Of a stretch of 64,000 nt of DNA, positions 8,178 through 17,405 are shown in pieces (within the stretch, counting starts at the first letter, position 1; every line of letters starts with the position of its first letter). The notes beneath the pieces are model-generated. The model made no database searches, was not told the origin of the DNA, and saw nothing but the letters and a program-made list of their open reading frames with translations. The stretch is from Candidatus Nanoarchaeia archaeon (GTDB lineage Archaea > Nanobdellota > Nanobdellia > Woesearchaeales > JACPBV01). The DNA lies in assembly GCA_028279655.1 (NCBI GenBank), contig JANQNH010000018.1, positions 186,001 to 250,000 on the forward strand, in the 5' to 3' direction. The position numbers and the translations under genes were made by a program.

Positions 8178-9386
8178 ATGAAATTCGCTCACATTGCAGA
8201 TTGCCACATAGGAGGTTGGAGGGATCCTAAGCTTAGAAATGTTGGGGCTTTGGCGTTTGAGAAGGCTATCGATGCTTGTGTTGAGAAGGATGTTGATTTT
8301 GTTATTGTCTCTGGGGATCTATTCAATACTTCTCTTCCTAGTGTAGATGGCCTGAAGATGGTTGTTAAGAAGCTTAGGCAATTGAGCAACAGGTCAATCC
8401 CTGTGTATCTTATCGCTGGCAGCCATGATTTCTCTCCATCTGGAAAGACCATGCTTGATGTCTTAGAGGGAGCTGGGTTGTTCGTGAATGTTGCCAAAGG
8501 GGAGGAGGTTGAGGGTAGATTAAAGCTTAACTTTACTGTTGATAGCAAGACAGGTGCTAAGATTACAGGCCTGCTTGGAAAGAAAGGGGGTTTGGAGAGA
8601 GGCTATTATGAGGCTTTAATGAAGGAAGGGCTTGAGAAAGAGGAGGGGTATAAGATCTTCTTGTTTCATTCATTACTGTCTGAGCTTAAGCCGAAGTCTC
8701 TTGAAAAGGTAGACTCCCATCCTCTTAGCCTTTTGCCAAAGAACTTTGATTACTATGCTGGAGGGCATCCGCATATAGTTACAAATGCTAAGATGGATGG
8801 TTATGGCACTATAGCTTATCCGGGGCCTTTGTTCCCGAACAATTTCAGGGAGTTGGAGGAATTGAGCAGTGGAGGATTTTATGTTGTTGAGGATGGTGTT
8901 TTGGAGTTTGAGCCTGTTCAGATCTATAACGTGTTTAATATAAAGGTTGATGCTGAGCATAAGGCGCCCAAGCAGGTGAGTGAAGAGATCATGGATCACA
9001 TTACAGGAAAGGAGTTTAATGATACGATTGTCACGATAAGGGTGAGTGGTATTTTGGAGAGCGGTAAGCCATCTGATATTGATTTTAAAGGAATATTTGA
9101 GAAACTTTATGAGAAATCCGCATATTTTGTAATGAAGAACACAAATGCTTTGGTTTCGAAGGAGTTTGAGGAGATCAAGATCGATGCAAAGGACGTAGAG
9201 GATGTTGAGGAGAGGATCATCAAGGAACATATCGGTCAGATCAATGTTGAAGGGATAGGAGATAAGGAGGTCTTTGTTACTAAAGAACTGATGAGGGTCT
9301 TATCTGACTCCAGGATTGAAGGAGAGAAGGTGGCTGATTTTGAGATAAGGGTGAGGGAGGATATGGAAAAGGTGTTGGGGGTTTGA
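8178..9386 (+). CDS. mre11: Mre11/SbcD-type DNA repair nuclease
   Basis: 402 aa with calcineurin-like phosphoesterase motifs in order: 'FAHIADCHIGG' (DxH), 'VIVSGDLFN' (GDxxx), 'IAGSHDFSP' (GSHD where GNHD is commoner), 'FHSLLSE' and 'YAGGHPH' (GHxH). A C-terminal capping/Rad50-binding-like region of ~150 residues follows. Mre11 processes DNA ends with Rad50 and hands them to HerA-NurA. The start is supported by a TCTTTAAATATT box ~26 nt upstream. The Ser-for-Asn change in the third motif may be lineage-typical; I could not check. Confidence 0.85.
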   Translation: MKFAHIADCHIGGWRDPKLRNVGALAFEKAIDACVEKDVDFVIVSGDLFNTSLPSVDGLKMVVKKLRQLSNRSIPVYLIAGSHDFSPSGKTMLDVLEGAGLFVNVAKGEEVEGRLKLNFTVDSKTGAKITGLLGKKGGLERGYYEALMKEGLEKEEGYKIFLFHSLLSELKPKSLEKVDSHPLSLLPKNFDYYAGGHPHIVTNAKMDGYGTIAYPGPLFPNNFRELEELSSGGFYVVEDGVLEFEPVQIYNVFNIKVDAEHKAPKQVSEEIMDHITGKEFNDTIVTIRVSGILESGKPSDIDFKGIFEKLYEKSAYFVMKNTNALVSKEFEEIKIDAKDVEDVEERIIKEHIGQINVEGIGDKEVFVTKELMRVLSDSRIEGEKVADFEIRVREDMEKVLGV

Positions 9387-9509
9387 TCCCTCCCTCTTTA
9401 GTTCTTGGGGAGAAGGTTATCCTGATTTATAAGGTCTTGCTATTTTGTAACTACTTTGTAATAGTTTTTTATGGTTATGTTTATATATATCTAACCCTTC
9501 CCTTATTAT

Positions 9510-10682
9510 ATGATTGATATTGAAGGGGCATTAGATGGATTTTTTCTAAGAAAGCTGAGAGAAGGTTTAGGTGATGTCACATATGATCTGGTGTCTGAAA
9601 GATTTATGGATTCTGGTTTTGGAGATATTGATGGAGTTTCATTAGCAAACATTCTATCTGTACTAGACCAATTAAATCTATCATATTATTTTGGTAATGT
9701 AAAAATTATGTTCGATAGTGCTAATGCTCCTGACAGAGATATTACTTTGGATGGAATCAGGGAACGTGCATCGGGGCTTTGTAATAGATTGAACGCAGTA
9801 AAAGAAAGAAGGAATGCAGTTGTTCTTTCAATTATCTTTATGGATTACTTTTTGTCTAGAACTAATGATCTTGAAGTGTTATTTGGTGGGGGAACTGGGA
9901 TCAAAGGGAGAGATGATAATTTGGAGGATAGAACTAACGTGATATCATCCAATGGATCTGAAAAGCAGACTTTATATGATTCTTTACGCAATATACTTAT
10001 ATCATATTACAAGTTAATAAAGAATTATCAAAGGGGAGTTGATTTTATGTCTGTTGAGCCGTTTTTTTATAGAAAGATATGTGAAAGACTATACAGATAT
10101 GGATTGGATCTTTCTACCTTTGGTGCGGATGATGGTAATCATAGACGGGCTCTTTCAGCTGCGGTTGATTATGTTCTTTGTATCCCTCAACCCAGAGAAA
10201 AAATGGAGATTCTATTGGAGGCAGAGGAAGTTTTTTGTAAAATCATTAATACTTCTGATGATTACAATACACAGCAAATAGCTTTCTTGTCTCTTTTCCT
10301 CTATTATGATAATTCTGTTAGGCAGCAGGTTAATCAAGACTACGTTATGTATGTTTATGATTATCTCTCTCAGGCTTATGATATGCTTGAAGATGCGATT
10401 GATTCTTTTCAGCTTGGGCCTAATCACGGGAGGAAGGGGAATTCTGTTAGTAATTTATGGGAGATTGCACATATCCTAAAACATAGTAATGAAAATGTTT
10501 CGAGATTCTTAACAGAGGTTAATAGCTCTCAACTGCCAGTTTTGGATGATTCTATGACGGTTAATGTATGTTTCAGAAGAGCGTATGATCTATTTTTGCC
10601 TGTTGCTGACAGAATGATTACTTTAGGCATAATCCCAGAGAAGGATGTGCCATCTTTTAGACACAATCCTTATAGAGTTTAG
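9510..10682 (+). CDS. Unknown 390-aa soluble protein
   Basis: Not recognised. The protein is largely helical with no signal peptide or membrane segment. The region around residues 230-300 ('EKMEILLEAEEVFCKIINTSDDYNTQQIAFLSLFLYYD') could form helical repeats. A leaderless mRNA is likely, with GTTTATATATATC ~25 nt before the ATG. It stands alone, converging on gatB. Confidence 0.6.
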   Translation: MIDIEGALDGFFLRKLREGLGDVTYDLVSERFMDSGFGDIDGVSLANILSVLDQLNLSYYFGNVKIMFDSANAPDRDITLDGIRERASGLCNRLNAVKERRNAVVLSIIFMDYFLSRTNDLEVLFGGGTGIKGRDDNLEDRTNVISSNGSEKQTLYDSLRNILISYYKLIKNYQRGVDFMSVEPFFYRKICERLYRYGLDLSTFGADDGNHRRALSAAVDYVLCIPQPREKMEILLEAEEVFCKIINTSDDYNTQQIAFLSLFLYYDNSVRQQVNQDYVMYVYDYLSQAYDMLEDAIDSFQLGPNHGRKGNSVSNLWEIAHILKHSNENVSRFLTEVNSSQLPVLDDSMTVNVCFRRAYDLFLPVADRMITLGIIPEKDVPSFRHNPYRV

Positions 10683-10735
10683 GCATGTAGTTATTTATCA
10701 TATCCCAGATCAACGCAGAACTTTAGTTAATGGTA

Positions 10736-12157
10736 TTAGTATATTAGCTTTTTCAGAATCTCATTAACCTCTTTTGGAGATGCTTTTCCCCTTGACTTCT
10801 TCATGACAATGCCAACCACAAAGTTTAATGCTTTCTCTTTTCCTGCTTTGTACTCTTCAACTGCCTGTGGTGCTTCTTTTATGGCTTCTTTGCATAGTTT
10901 TTCTATCTCGCCCTGATCTGATACTGTCTCTAATCCTTGTTCCTTTACATATCTGCCTATATCGAATGATTTTTCTACTAACTTCTCAATTATCCTTTGG
11001 GCTACTGTTTCAGTGATCTTCTTTTCTTCAATAAGCTTGAGCAGTTCTATCATATGGGATTCCTTTATCTCTGTGTCCTTTAATTTCTTCTTGTTGTAGT
11101 TCAATACTCTTGTAAGTTCTCTTCTAATCCATTTTGCTGCCAACTCTGGATTAACTGCTGTGGATACTGCCTCGAACATCTCAGCTAAAGCCTTGTCTTT
11201 TGATATTACCTTTGCCATCTCTTCCTTTATCCCATGTTCTTTGGTGAATTTAGCCAATTTTTCATGTGCCAGCTCTGGCATCTGTTTTTTTATCTCGTTT
11301 ATCCATTCTTTTGTCAGGTCTATCTTTACAAGGTTAGGATCTACTATATAGCCATAGTCTGCTTCTGTCTCTTTTGTCCTTAGGGAAAAGGTGATCCCTT
11401 TTTCTGAGTCCCATGCTCTTGTCTCTTGCACTATCTTTTTTCCTTCTTCTACTTCCTTCTTTTGTCTTGCAACCTCATAATTCAAAGCTCTTTCAATCTC
11501 CTTGAAGCCTGTTATGTTTTTTATCTCTGCTCTTGTATAGCTGCTTTCCTTAATCGAGATGTTTGCGTCTGCTTTTATTATGCAATTGTCAACATCAAAG
11601 ATTTCCAGGTATTCCAGGATGGTTATCAGCTGTTTCATAAAATCACGAGCTTCTCCTGGGCTTGTAAGGTCTGGTTTTGTGACTACCTCTACCAGAGGAT
11701 CTCCACTTCTGTTATAATCAACAAGGACATATTTTGAGTCTTTCATTCCTGCTGGATGGACTAAAGCTGCAGGATCCTCTTCCATGTGGATCCTAACCAA
11801 CCCTATCTCTTTTTTGGATTCCAGCTTTATCTTTCCGTCTGTAGCTAGTGGTACTTCGTATTGGGTTATCTGGTAGTTCTTGGACATGTCTGGGTAGAAG
11901 TACGATTTTCTGGAGAAGATAAGTTCTTCTGCTATCTTTGAGTCGGTTGCCAAAGCCAGCTTTATTGCGAATTCAACTGCTTTTTTATTCAGGACTGGTT
12001 TTGATCCAGGGTGGCCAAGGCATACCTGGCAGGTTCTTGTGTTTGGTTCTTCGCCTTCAGTTCCTGACCTTTTGCAGCTGCAGAACAGTTTTGAATCTGT
12101 CTTTAGCTCAACGTGGATCTCAAGTCCTATTACTATGTCTGAGGTGAAATTAACCAT
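10736..12157 (-). CDS. gatB: Asp/Glu-tRNA amidotransferase subunit B
   Basis: 473 aa with the full GatB layout: N-terminal catalytic kinase-like domain ('VIGLEIHVELKTDSKLFC', the zinc-site 'CSCKRSG...NTRTCQVCLGHPG', 'SYFYPDMSKNYQITQYEVP', 'MEEDPAAL', 'DYNRSGDPLVE'), then the helical and YqeY-like tRNA-binding tail. GatB phosphorylates the aminoacyl end of mischarged tRNA in the GatCAB complex. It is the last gene of the minus-strand operon that also holds gatC and gatA, overlapping the preceding gene by 8 nt. Confidence 0.95.
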   Translation of the reverse strand: MVNFTSDIVIGLEIHVELKTDSKLFCSCKRSGTEGEEPNTRTCQVCLGHPGSKPVLNKKAVEFAIKLALATDSKIAEELIFSRKSYFYPDMSKNYQITQYEVPLATDGKIKLESKKEIGLVRIHMEEDPAALVHPAGMKDSKYVLVDYNRSGDPLVEVVTKPDLTSPGEARDFMKQLITILEYLEIFDVDNCIIKADANISIKESSYTRAEIKNITGFKEIERALNYEVARQKKEVEEGKKIVQETRAWDSEKGITFSLRTKETEADYGYIVDPNLVKIDLTKEWINEIKKQMPELAHEKLAKFTKEHGIKEEMAKVISKDKALAEMFEAVSTAVNPELAAKWIRRELTRVLNYNKKKLKDTEIKESHMIELLKLIEEKKITETVAQRIIEKLVEKSFDIGRYVKEQGLETVSDQGEIEKLCKEAIKEAPQAVEEYKAGKEKALNFVVGIVMKKSRGKASPKEVNEILKKLIY

Positions 12158-12740
12158 GTGCCAACCCTCTCACTTTAGGGATGCAGATTATCTCCACTAT
12201 CCCGAATTCGAAGAATTTTGATGTAGTAGAAGGCTCTACAAGAAGACAGGTGTCAACTCCATGGGACGTACCACCTAATGCCAAAACCTGCTCTTTTGCT
12301 TTTATGGCACCAACGTCTGCTGCCATCAGGGCAGATTCAACTGCAACTTTTGTACCTTCTGATATGAGCTTTAGGGTTTCAGAGATTAATACACTTGAAG
12401 TAGGGCCTCCGAACTTCTTGAACAGGCATTTGTCTATCCCGCTAAAGGCATGTGTGCATTTTACTATCTTTATGTCTTTTTCCTCTAGTTTCTCTTTGTT
12501 TTTTCTGAATGCTTCCAGGGTTTCTTCATATGAAACTGCCTCTGAGTAAGTTACATCAATAACCTCTAATTCAGGAGCTTTTTCTTTTAGCTTTAAAGCT
12601 GATGCGCCTGTTGCTGAGCCTATAACTATTGTTTTTATGTTATTCTCTTTTGCATACTTTATTGCTAAGTCAATAGTCTTATCTGTATTTTTTTCTCCTG
12701 GTTCTGTGAAATATGTTATCTTTTTTTCTTCTGAGGTCAT
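12150..12740 (-). CDS. Pyruvate-kinase C-terminal-domain-like protein
   Basis: 196 aa. The core ('KTIDLAIKYAKENNIKTIVIGSATGASALKL', then a 'GTSHGVDTCLLVEPS' block) matches stand-alone archaeal proteins with a pyruvate kinase alpha/beta (PK_C) fold. It has no catalytic barrel and is not a pyruvate kinase. The function of this family is not established. It overlaps gatB by 8 nt and lies 21 nt after the GNAT gene, so it is co-transcribed with the amidotransferase genes. Confidence 0.65.
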   Translation of the reverse strand: MTSEEKKITYFTEPGEKNTDKTIDLAIKYAKENNIKTIVIGSATGASALKLKEKAPELEVIDVTYSEAVSYEETLEAFRKNKEKLEEKDIKIVKCTHAFSGIDKCLFKKFGGPTSSVLISETLKLISEGTKVAVESALMAADVGAIKAKEQVLALGGTSHGVDTCLLVEPSTTSKFFEFGIVEIICIPKVRGLAHG

Positions 12741-12761
12741 TTTTTCAATCCTCTCATTTCT

Positions 12762-13184
12762 TTATTTTTTATAAACCATCTTGATATGTTTTATTTTTGC
12801 TTCATTGAATGTTTTTCCGACAGCTTTGAATCCTAACTTTTCATAAAACTCTTTTGCGTAACATTGTGCATGCAATACAATATTTGATATGTGTTTTTTT
12901 CTTACGAAGTTAATCATGAATCTTGTTAGTTTTGTCCCAATCCCTTTGTGCCTGAATCTTTTGTCTATTGCTATCCTTTCTATCTTGGCTTTTTTATTGT
13001 AAATCCTAACTCTGCCTGTACCTATCACCTTTTTCTTTTGTAATGCAATAAAATGATAAGCGCTCTTGTCGAATTGGTCCATCTCAATCAAAGGGTCTAC
13101 TTTTTGTTCTTTGTAAAAAACCTCAAGTCTTAATCTTACAGCTTCTGCGAATTCTGGCAGTGTTTTGATTTGTTTGAGTCTCAT
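12762..13184 (-). CDS. GNAT-family N-acetyltransferase (ElaA-like)
   Basis: 140 aa. It opens with 'VRLRLEVFYKEQKVD...EMDQFDKSAYHFIAL', the pattern of ElaA-type GNATs. Motif A 'IERIAIDKRFRHKGIGTKLTRFMI' supplies the acetyl-CoA R/Q-x-x-G-x-G/A loop (RHKGIG), and motif B ends 'FYEKLGFKAVG'. The substrate is unknown. Its start overlaps the gatA stop (ATGA), showing translational coupling within the operon. Confidence 0.85.
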   Translation of the reverse strand: MRLKQIKTLPEFAEAVRLRLEVFYKEQKVDPLIEMDQFDKSAYHFIALQKKKVIGTGRVRIYNKKAKIERIAIDKRFRHKGIGTKLTRFMINFVRKKHISNIVLHAQCYAKEFYEKLGFKAVGKTFNEAKIKHIKMVYKK

Positions 13185-14515
13185 TTTTCTAGTTTGCTTG
13201 AAGCCTGTATCAGGGTCTCTTCCTTCAGATGGTCTGCTGTCAGCATAAGTCCAATTGGCATTTTGTCTTTGTTTGTTCCTATAGGCACTGAGATATGGGG
13301 CAGTCCTGCAAGGTTTGGGCCTACTGTGAGGGTATCTGCCATATAGTTCTGTAAGGGACTAAGCTTTTCTATCTCCTTGAATCTTGGAGCAACAAAGGGC
13401 ATTGTTGGGCTTACTAACAGGTCAACTTTCTCGAATGCCTTTTTGTACTCATCTATTATCTTTGCCCTTACCTTTGCTGCCTTTATGTAGTAGGCGTCTC
13501 GGTATCCTGCCATCCTGGCAAATGTACCTATTATTATCCTTCTTTTGCTTTCATCATTAAAGTAGTCGCTTCTTATATTTGAGAAATATTCATTGAAATT
13601 ACCTTTTATCTGCTCGGAAGCACCATAACGCATACCACAGAATTTTGCCAGGTTGGTAGAGGCTTCACACATTGCAAGCAGGTAGTAGGTCTCTACCCCA
13701 TATTTTTTTGTTAGGGGCAATGAGATGTCTTCTATCTTTGCTCCCTGCTGTTCCAGCATTTTTATCCCTTCTTCGACCTTCTCTTTTAATTCTGCTTCTA
13801 TTCCTTTTCCGAAGGCTTCTTTTATTATCCCTATCTTTAGGTTCTTTATGTCTTTTTTTATGTAGCTGGTGTATTTTGGGACAGGTTCATTCAGGGTTGT
13901 GCTTTCTTTTTCATCATAACCTGCTATTATCTCTAGCATCAATGCAACTTCTTCAACTGTTTTTGCTATTGGGCCTATCTTGTCCAGGCTATTGGCATAG
14001 TCCATCAATCCATATCTAGATATTCTGCCATAGGTGGGGCATAATCCTACTACACCGCAGAATGAGGCTGGGGCTACTATAGAACCTCCGGTGCTCTGTC
14101 CTAATGCTATGTGTTTAAAGGTTGATTTCTGCGTGAATCCTGCTGCACCTCCGGAAGATCCACCGCAGGCCCTTTCTTTATCGAAAGGATTTAATGGAAT
14201 TTTCATATCCTTGCCGACATTTGTTGAGAAAGATCCAAAGCCAAAGGCGTCTTGAGCTGTCTTTCCTATTATAACAGCCCCTTCTTTCCTTATCCTCTGG
14301 ATAACAGTTGCATCAAATACTGGTTTATAGGTACTCAGGATTTTTGATCCTGCTCTTGATTCCATATCTTTTACACATATACAGTCTTTAACTGAGACTG
14401 CTACGTTATTGAGATTTCCATTACCTTCCTTTTTTGGAGAATCATCTATGGTGTTGAAGTAATGGTATTCCTTATCTATCTTCTTTGTCTCTGATATTAT
14501 CTTATTTATATCCAT
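13181..14515 (-). CDS. gatA: Asp/Glu-tRNA amidotransferase subunit A
   Basis: 444 aa amidase-signature protein. The catalytic Lys is in 'NVAVSVKDCICVKD', the cis-Ser/nucleophile Ser in 'ACGGSSGGAAGF' and 'ALGQSTGGSIVAPASFCGVVGLCPTYGRISRYGL'. It releases ammonia from glutamine for the GatB active site. The start is 1 nt after the cyclophilin stop on the minus strand. With gatC and gatB in the same operon, GatCAB is complete; archaeal GatCAB normally makes Asn-tRNA(Asn). Confidence 0.95.
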   Translation of the reverse strand: MDINKIISETKKIDKEYHYFNTIDDSPKKEGNGNLNNVAVSVKDCICVKDMESRAGSKILSTYKPVFDATVIQRIRKEGAVIIGKTAQDAFGFGSFSTNVGKDMKIPLNPFDKERACGGSSGGAAGFTQKSTFKHIALGQSTGGSIVAPASFCGVVGLCPTYGRISRYGLMDYANSLDKIGPIAKTVEEVALMLEIIAGYDEKESTTLNEPVPKYTSYIKKDIKNLKIGIIKEAFGKGIEAELKEKVEEGIKMLEQQGAKIEDISLPLTKKYGVETYYLLAMCEASTNLAKFCGMRYGASEQIKGNFNEYFSNIRSDYFNDESKRRIIIGTFARMAGYRDAYYIKAAKVRAKIIDEYKKAFEKVDLLVSPTMPFVAPRFKEIEKLSPLQNYMADTLTVGPNLAGLPHISVPIGTNKDKMPIGLMLTADHLKEETLIQASSKLEK

Positions 14516-14516
14516 C

Positions 14517-15071
14517 TTACTTTATTGTAACCTTTTTCATCACAACATCTTCTACTGGTTTGTCCATTGCTCCTTTCTGTACTTTTCCTATTGCTTTTAC
14601 AACATCCATCCCTGATGTTACCTTACCGAACACTGAATGTTTTCCATCCAGCCAGGGTGTTGGTGCCAGTGTTATGAAGAACTGTGAGCCTCCTGTGTTT
14701 GGGCCGGCATTGGCCATTGACAGAACCCCTTCTGAATCGTGCTTTAGATCAGGGTGGAACTCGTCCTCTATCGTATATCCTGGTCCTCCGGAGCCTCTTC
14801 CTTCAGGATCTCCGCCTTGTATCATGAACCCGTCAATGACCCTATGGAATATCAATCCGTTGTAGAATCCTTTTTCTGTAAGGTCAATAAAGTTTTTTGT
14901 TGTAATAGGTGCCTTTTCAGTATATAATTCAATCTCAAATGTGCCTTTGTTTGTCTCGAAAACTGCTGTTTTCATCTTATCGCCTCCTGTGCAGCCGATC
15001 ATCATCGCCAATGTTATGGCTGCAATCATAATCTGTATTGTTCTTATGGTTATCTTTTTTGTTTTGTTCAT
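14517..15071 (-). CDS. Cyclophilin-type peptidyl-prolyl isomerase, predicted lipoprotein
   Basis: 184 aa from ATG 15071. The longer ORF-track frame overlaps gatC and lacks a plausible N-terminus. Residues 1-25 are a signal peptide with a lipobox-like 'AMMIGC|TGG', so the enzyme should be membrane-tethered outside the cell. The cyclophilin core follows: '[14 protein letters not shown]', '[15 protein letters not shown]', '[15 protein letters not shown]'. It probably assists folding of exported proteins. Its position between gatC and gatA, 2 nt and 1 nt from its neighbours, is unusual because those are cytoplasmic translation genes. Confidence 0.9.
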   Translation of the reverse strand: MNKTKKITIRTIQIMIAAITLAMMIGCTGGDKMKTAVFETNKGTFEIELYTEKAPITTKNFIDLTEKGFYNGLIFHRVIDGFMIQGGDPEGRGSGGPGYTIEDEFHPDLKHDSEGVLSMANAGPNTGGSQFFITLAPTPWLDGKHSVFGKVTSGMDVVKAIGKVQKGAMDKPVEDVVMKKVTIK

Positions 15072-15073
15072 TG

Positions 15074-15358
15074 TTACACCGCCATCGGGCCTTTGAAATA
15101 GCCGTCTTTCTTTTCCTTTGAATTTGAGAGTGCTTCTTCTTGCTTTAGGCATTTTCCTACCTTGTCCTCTCGCATCATGTTCTTTAGCTCTACAGGCTGG
15201 AAAGAAGGTTTTGTATCTTTTGTGTCAACCTTGTCAAGTTTAGAGAATGCGTCCAGGATCTCTTTAAGTTGAGGTAAGAATCTTTTGATCTCTGCTTCTG
15301 TGAGCTTTATCCTGGCAAGGTCTGAAATATGTTCTATCAGTTCTTTGTCTATGTTCAT
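15074..15358 (-). CDS. gatC: Asp/Glu-tRNA amidotransferase subunit C
   Basis: 94 aa from ATG 15358. It has the GatC signature '[19 protein letters not shown]...[20 protein letters not shown]' and a C-terminal 'REDKVG' followed by '[10 protein letters not shown]'-like end. The start is set at 15358, not the ORF-track 15379, because an ATTATTTAAATC box (15382-15394) lies ~30 nt upstream, as in other leaderless genes here. GatC is the linker that stabilises GatA and GatB. It is the first gene of the six-gene operon. Confidence 0.9.
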   Translation of the reverse strand: MNIDKELIEHISDLARIKLTEAEIKRFLPQLKEILDAFSKLDKVDTKDTKPSFQPVELKNMMREDKVGKCLKQEEALSNSKEKKDGYFKGPMAV

Positions 15359-15381
15359 TATAGGATGGTTGGTTGTCAATT

Positions 15382-15394
15382 GATTTAAATAATT
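15382..15394 (-). promoter_or_regulatory. TATA-like promoter of the gat operon
   Basis: AATTATTTAAATC on the minus strand is centred ~30 nt before the gatC ATG, the spacing expected for a leaderless archaeal transcript. Confidence 0.6.
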
Positions 15395-15504
15395 TACGTT
15401 AATGTCGGTTTTTGGTCTTAAATCGTAGTTTTCATCTACAGAACGGATGAAAAAGTTGAGAATTTATCCAGTGCTTTTTTCAGGGCCACAAAAACCATTA
15501 CGAA

Positions 15505-15695
15505 AAGTATTTATACTTGCTGTTATTAATTTTTTTAAACCTGGTAATAATGGATAGTATGGTTCGAAAATCCTTTAATATTCAGGTCTTTTTGTATCTA
15601 TAGAAATATAGATGATTGTGAGTTTTTAGGTTAAAAAAAGAGGGGTAGGTTATTATTCTCAGGTTGGGGAACAAAAAAATAAAGGAGGGGTATGT
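15505..15695 (+). promoter_or_regulatory. Promoter and long 5' leader of the surface-protein operon
   Basis: AAGTATTTATACTT (15505-15518) is both a TATA-like box and a perfect 14-bp palindrome. Transcription from it would give a ~155-nt leader, unlike the leaderless genes nearby. The leader ends in a strong Shine-Dalgarno (AAAGGAGGGG, ~15680-15690) before ATG 15696. Together these suggest a highly expressed, differently controlled mRNA. The rest of 15380-15695 holds no gene that I can see. Confidence 0.5.
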
Positions 15696-16526
15696 ATGAA
15701 AAGAAGATTAGGGATATTAGTTGCAGTTTTGGCTTTGGTTCTGCCTTTTGTTATGTCTGACAGTGCTACTATACAGGTAACTGTTCAGGGGGCAGCACCT
15801 ACTGTGGACAATATTGTGATTGCTGGTACAGATGTAGCTGCAACTGTAAGCCCAAGTGCAGGAACCACTGTTTCTGTGTCATTAGCGGCAGAGGTAACAG
15901 ACAACAATGGACATGGAGATATCTCTGGAGTGCAATGTGAAATAACTGGCCCAGGAACTGTTCAGGATTCTCCTGTAACAATGTCAGCTGGAACAGTAAT
16001 TGGATCTACAACAAGGGAATATACAGGATCTTTCGATATGGACTTCTATGATGCAGCAGGAACATATACAGTAAACTGCTCTGCTAGTGATACAACTGCA
16101 AGGAAAGGAGATAGACAAGAAACTTTTACATACAATTCAGAGACTGCTCTTGAACTGGATATAGACAACGGAACAATAGACTTCTCAAATATGATCCCGG
16201 GAGGAGTCTCAACAGTAGATGGTGATCAGAATATGGGAACGAGTTCTGCACCTACAATACAGAACATTGGAAATGCTGTGATTGATACACAATATTCAGC
16301 GTCAGGTGATCTGAGTGGCGGTGGAAATACCATTCCTATTGGTAACTTAGAGGTACAATTTGCTAGTGAAGGATTCAATGCTTTAAGTACGACAGCACAA
16401 ACAGAGTCAGACCTGGATCTAGCAGCAGGTTCTAGTTCGCTTGCTAAGACAGACCTTAGGCTTACTGTGCCTACAGGGACTTCAGAAGCTACCTATAGCA
16501 CAACTATAACCATAAGCGCAACATAA
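15696..16526 (+). CDS. Secreted beta-rich surface protein with C-terminal WxL-like domain
   Basis: 276 aa. Residues 1-23 are a signal peptide. A short Ig-like domain ('VTDNNGHGDISGV', 'SFDMDFYDAAGTYTVNC') follows. The C-terminal domain has the pattern LELDIDNGTIDFSNMIPG ... IQNIGNAVIDTQ ... LTVPTGTSEATYSTTITISA. That ends like bacterial WxL domains and is shared with the gene at 17380. There is no C-terminal anchor, so it may be free or bound to the envelope. It is the first gene of the surface operon and has the best ribosome-binding site in the window. Function unknown; a structural or S-layer-type role is a guess. Confidence 0.75.
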   Translation: MKRRLGILVAVLALVLPFVMSDSATIQVTVQGAAPTVDNIVIAGTDVAATVSPSAGTTVSVSLAAEVTDNNGHGDISGVQCEITGPGTVQDSPVTMSAGTVIGSTTREYTGSFDMDFYDAAGTYTVNCSASDTTARKGDRQETFTYNSETALELDIDNGTIDFSNMIPGGVSTVDGDQNMGTSSAPTIQNIGNAVIDTQYSASGDLSGGGNTIPIGNLEVQFASEGFNALSTTAQTESDLDLAAGSSSLAKTDLRLTVPTGTSEATYSTTITISAT

Positions 16527-16571
16527 ACATTAAATTTTTTTATTTTTTTATAATCTTGGGGGACAATTGAC

Positions 16572-17405
16572 ATGAAAAGATGGATCATAACTATATCAAT
16601 CCTTATTCTAATAATTCCACTTACAAATGCAGCAGGGATAGGAATCGCTCCAAGTACAATAGAGTTTATTGATGTTCTTAGAGGCAGCACATACGAGAAG
16701 GAATTCAAGATAGATAATACTGCTGATGAGGATATAAATGCAATGATTTCTATAGATGAATACGAAGATTGGATCACCTTGGTGCCTGGAAACTCTGTAC
16801 CTGTTTCGGCAAGGGATTCCTCTATGGTCAAAATGATGGTAGATGTTCCAAGAGATGCAAGGGAAGGAGTATATGAAACTGATATGCATGTGGAAGGGAA
16901 GCCTGTGGAGACAAGGGAGGGAGTAGGTCTGATACCTGGTGCAGGATTTAAGGCTGTGATTAGGGTTACTGATGAGAAGATAATTGAGGGTTATGTGGAC
17001 AATATCAGGACAAGGGACGGTAATCTGGAAGAGAAGCCTAAATTTCTGATAACATTGCTGAATAAAGGAAATGTAGAGGTTACTCCTAATGTTGAGATCC
17101 TTGTTGGAGATGATAAGATGGAGGAAGAGCTGGATAGTCTTCTGCCATGGAAGAGCGATACGTATACTATTGAATATGACAAAGAGGTCTTTAGGGGGCT
17201 TCAAACAGCTATCGTAAAGGTCTATCTAGGTAAGAAACTCGTTACAGAAAAGGAGGTTAGCTTTAGTATGCTGGAGGGGGAGTTTGCACCTGATGAAACA
17301 GTAGAGGAGAGCAAGACCAATATTGTAGTTGGGATAATGATCATTGCTGTAATAGTGGTTGTGGGGCTAATTTTGTACTATGTCATCACAAAAAAGAAAA
17401 AGTAA
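16572..17405 (+). CDS. Membrane-anchored surface protein, two beta domains plus C-terminal TM
   Basis: 277 aa: signal peptide (1-20), first domain 'IGIAPSTIEFIDVLRGSTYEKEFKIDN', second domain around residues 125-225 ('EKPKFLITLLNKGNVEVTPNVEI'), then one C-terminal membrane helix and a KKKK tail. This order resembles the DUF916-DUF3324 proteins that sit beside WxL proteins in Gram-positive clusters; the link is by architecture, not alignment. It overlaps the next gene by 26 nt and lies 45 nt after the preceding one. Confidence 0.75.
   Translation: MKRWIITISILILIIPLTNAAGIGIAPSTIEFIDVLRGSTYEKEFKIDNTADEDINAMISIDEYEDWITLVPGNSVPVSARDSSMVKMMVDVPRDAREGVYETDMHVEGKPVETREGVGLIPGAGFKAVIRVTDEKIIEGYVDNIRTRDGNLEEKPKFLITLLNKGNVEVTPNVEILVGDDKMEEELDSLLPWKSDTYTIEYDKEVFRGLQTAIVKVYLGKKLVTEKEVSFSMLEGEFAPDETVEESKTNIVVGIMIIAVIVVVGLILYYVITKKKK

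Noticed and set aside
13672-14019. 115-aa plus-strand ORF
   Set aside because: It is the antisense shadow of gatA and has Leu/Ser-rich nonsense composition.
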